DNA of 13,965 bases from CBFCZU01 sp965602635. Its GTDB lineage: Bacteria; Planctomycetota; Phycisphaerae; SM23-33. The stretch spans positions 1 to 13,965 of the forward strand of contig CBFCZU010000111.1 of assembly GCA_965602635.1 (NCBI GenBank), given 5' to 3'. Positions 13,569 to 13,965 of the stretch are shown piece after piece; position 1 is the first letter of the stretch; every line of letters begins with the position of its first letter. The translations under genes and the position numbers were made by a program. Under the pieces are notes generated by a model. It did not search any database and was not told the DNA's origin. It was given only the letters and a program-made list of their open reading frames with translations.

Positions 13569-13701
13569 GCTGCCTCCTTTCCTACCAACACCTACATAAG
13601 AGACGCCCCCGGCGTGGCGTTCTCCGAGGACTTTCCTGGGCAAACTCAGGGAGGTCACCCATATCTTGGCTACTCCTGCACTTCCAGGGGCATGGTGGCT
13701 G

Positions 13702-13738
13702 CGGCGGTTCCCGCCGGGGGCCGAGGAGCATGCCCCCG
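13702..13738. other. Two overlapping GC hairpins in the leader of the minus-strand pair
   Basis: CGGCGG (13702-13707) pairs with CCGCCG (13711-13716) over a 3-nt loop, and CGGGGGC (13715-13721) pairs with GCCCCCG (13732-13738) over a 10-nt loop. They share bases 13715-13716, so the complete stems cannot form together. They lie 130-170 nt upstream of the ATG at 13568, inside the leader if transcription starts near 13885. A switch-like role is only a thought; high GC makes such stems common. I see no riboswitch consensus. Confidence 0.3.
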
Positions 13739-13813
13739 CCCCGTATCATTATCTGAGACCTTACCCTAGCTCGGGGGTGGCTACAAGGGCGGGTTCAGCC
13801 TTTTCCGTGACAT

Positions 13814-13827
13814 GTTTGCGCGCAAAC
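13814..13827. promoter_or_regulatory. Perfect palindrome, LacI/GntR-type operator candidate
   Basis: GTTTGCGCGCAAAC is a perfect 14-bp dyad with a central CG step, the usual shape of LacI-family operators (TTTGCG half-sites). It lies ~245 bp upstream of the lipoprotein start and ~65 bp downstream (minus sense) of a possible promoter. Centre-to-centre distance to the second palindrome is 109 bp. No regulator gene for it is in the window. Confidence 0.5.
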
Positions 13828-13890
13828 GCTACCCCCCCTCCCGTCGAAATCGCGGGAAAATGAGAATTTCGGCCGCCGGCCCGGCCGGGA

Positions 13891-13918
13891 CTTATGGCAA
13901 GCCGGGTCATTATGGCAA
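13891..13918 (-). promoter_or_regulatory. Possible promoter of the minus-strand lipoprotein pair
   Basis: On the minus strand, TTGCCA (13918-13913, 5 of 6 to TTGACA), 16-nt spacer, CATAAG (13896-13891, 4 of 6 to TATAAT). It lies between the palindromes at 13814 and 13923, with the second abutting the -35. This would give a leader of ~315 nt. A -10-like GATAAT on the minus strand near 13752 lacks a -35. Moderate base support only. Confidence 0.35.
13892..13918. repeat. Direct repeat TTATGGCAA, two copies 18 bp apart
   Basis: TTATGGCAA occurs at 13892-13900 and 13910-13918, giving an 18-bp period. The copies cover the predicted -10 and -35 of the minus-strand promoter, so they could be simply promoter sequence or a tandem activator site. 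Two copies only, not an array. Confidence 0.5.
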
Positions 13919-13922
13919 CACG

Positions 13923-13936
13923 TTTGCGCGCGCAAA
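13923..13936. promoter_or_regulatory. Second perfect TTTGCG/CGCAAA palindrome, operator candidate
   Basis: TTTGCGCGCGCAAA is a perfect 14-bp dyad. It has the same half-sites as the palindrome at 13814-13827 but with 2 bp more between them. It sits directly upstream of the -35 of the minus-strand promoter candidate. It could equally serve a rightward gene beyond the window edge. Confidence 0.5.
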
Positions 13937-13965
13937 GGCTTCCGCGCACGGTAAGGGTGGAGGGG

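Noticed and set aside
13892..13918. Short repeats as a CRISPR or other array
   Set aside because: There are only two 9-bp copies, with no spacer series and no cas genes nearby.
13761..13949. 62-codon minus-strand ORF upstream of the lipoprotein gene
   Set aside because: It runs through both palindromes and the promoter candidate, has no convincing ribosome site, and encodes no recognisable motif.
1..13965. tRNA, rRNA, insertion sequences, integrases or attachment sites
   Set aside because: I looked on both strands for cloverleaf arms, transposase-like ORFs and terminal repeats with target duplications, and saw none I could support.

Overview
The window is GC-rich, tightly packed bacterial DNA. 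It carries nine protein genes: one runs off the left edge, and one may continue through an in-frame UGA. Nothing in the sequence names the organism. Large secreted enzymes of the heparinase II/III-like and GH123/DUF4091-like types, N-terminal jelly-roll esterases, and Cys-rich or lipoprotein families of unknown function are typical of polysaccharide-degrading Planctomycetota and related PVC bacteria. That placement is inference. TGA serves as an ordinary stop in several genes, so the standard bacterial code applies.

Left part (1-9522): a minus-strand alpha/beta-hydrolase esterase (1-1607, 3' end outside the window) has a good promoter at 1682-1710. It is divergent from three large plus-strand genes for exported proteins: a transglutaminase-like protein with a C-terminal jelly-roll (2019-4181), a heparinase II/III-like polysaccharide lyase (4259-6514), and a DNRLRE plus GH123/DUF4091-like glycosidase lipoprotein (6595-9522). 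Together they look like a locus for attack on an acidic or acetylated glycan, with lyase, glycosidase and deacylase activities. The divergent intergenic region holds two adjacent long hairpins (1785-1822 and 1824-1853) that no gene explains.

Middle part (9570-10992): a QueG-like iron-sulfur protein follows closely. Then comes a separate small unit with its own sigma70-type promoter and overlapping inverted repeat. It holds an ArsR/SmtB repressor and, overlapping its 3' end by 52 nt, a 47-residue protein with eight cysteines. This looks like an autoregulated metal or metalloid response pair.

Right part (11134-13965, minus strand): two secreted proteins of unknown function that resemble each other in layout are encoded in tandem, 26 nt apart (13568-12525, then 12498-11293). 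The second has an in-frame TGA followed by 41 protein-like codons in the same frame, a true TAG, and a strong hairpin right after that TAG. Sixteen nt past the TGA is a small hairpin that fits the bacterial SECIS model. The gene is therefore a selenoprotein candidate or a very recent nonsense mutation. Upstream of this pair, two perfect 14-bp palindromes built on TTTGCG/CGCAAA lie on either side of a plausible promoter and look like LacI/GntR-type operators.
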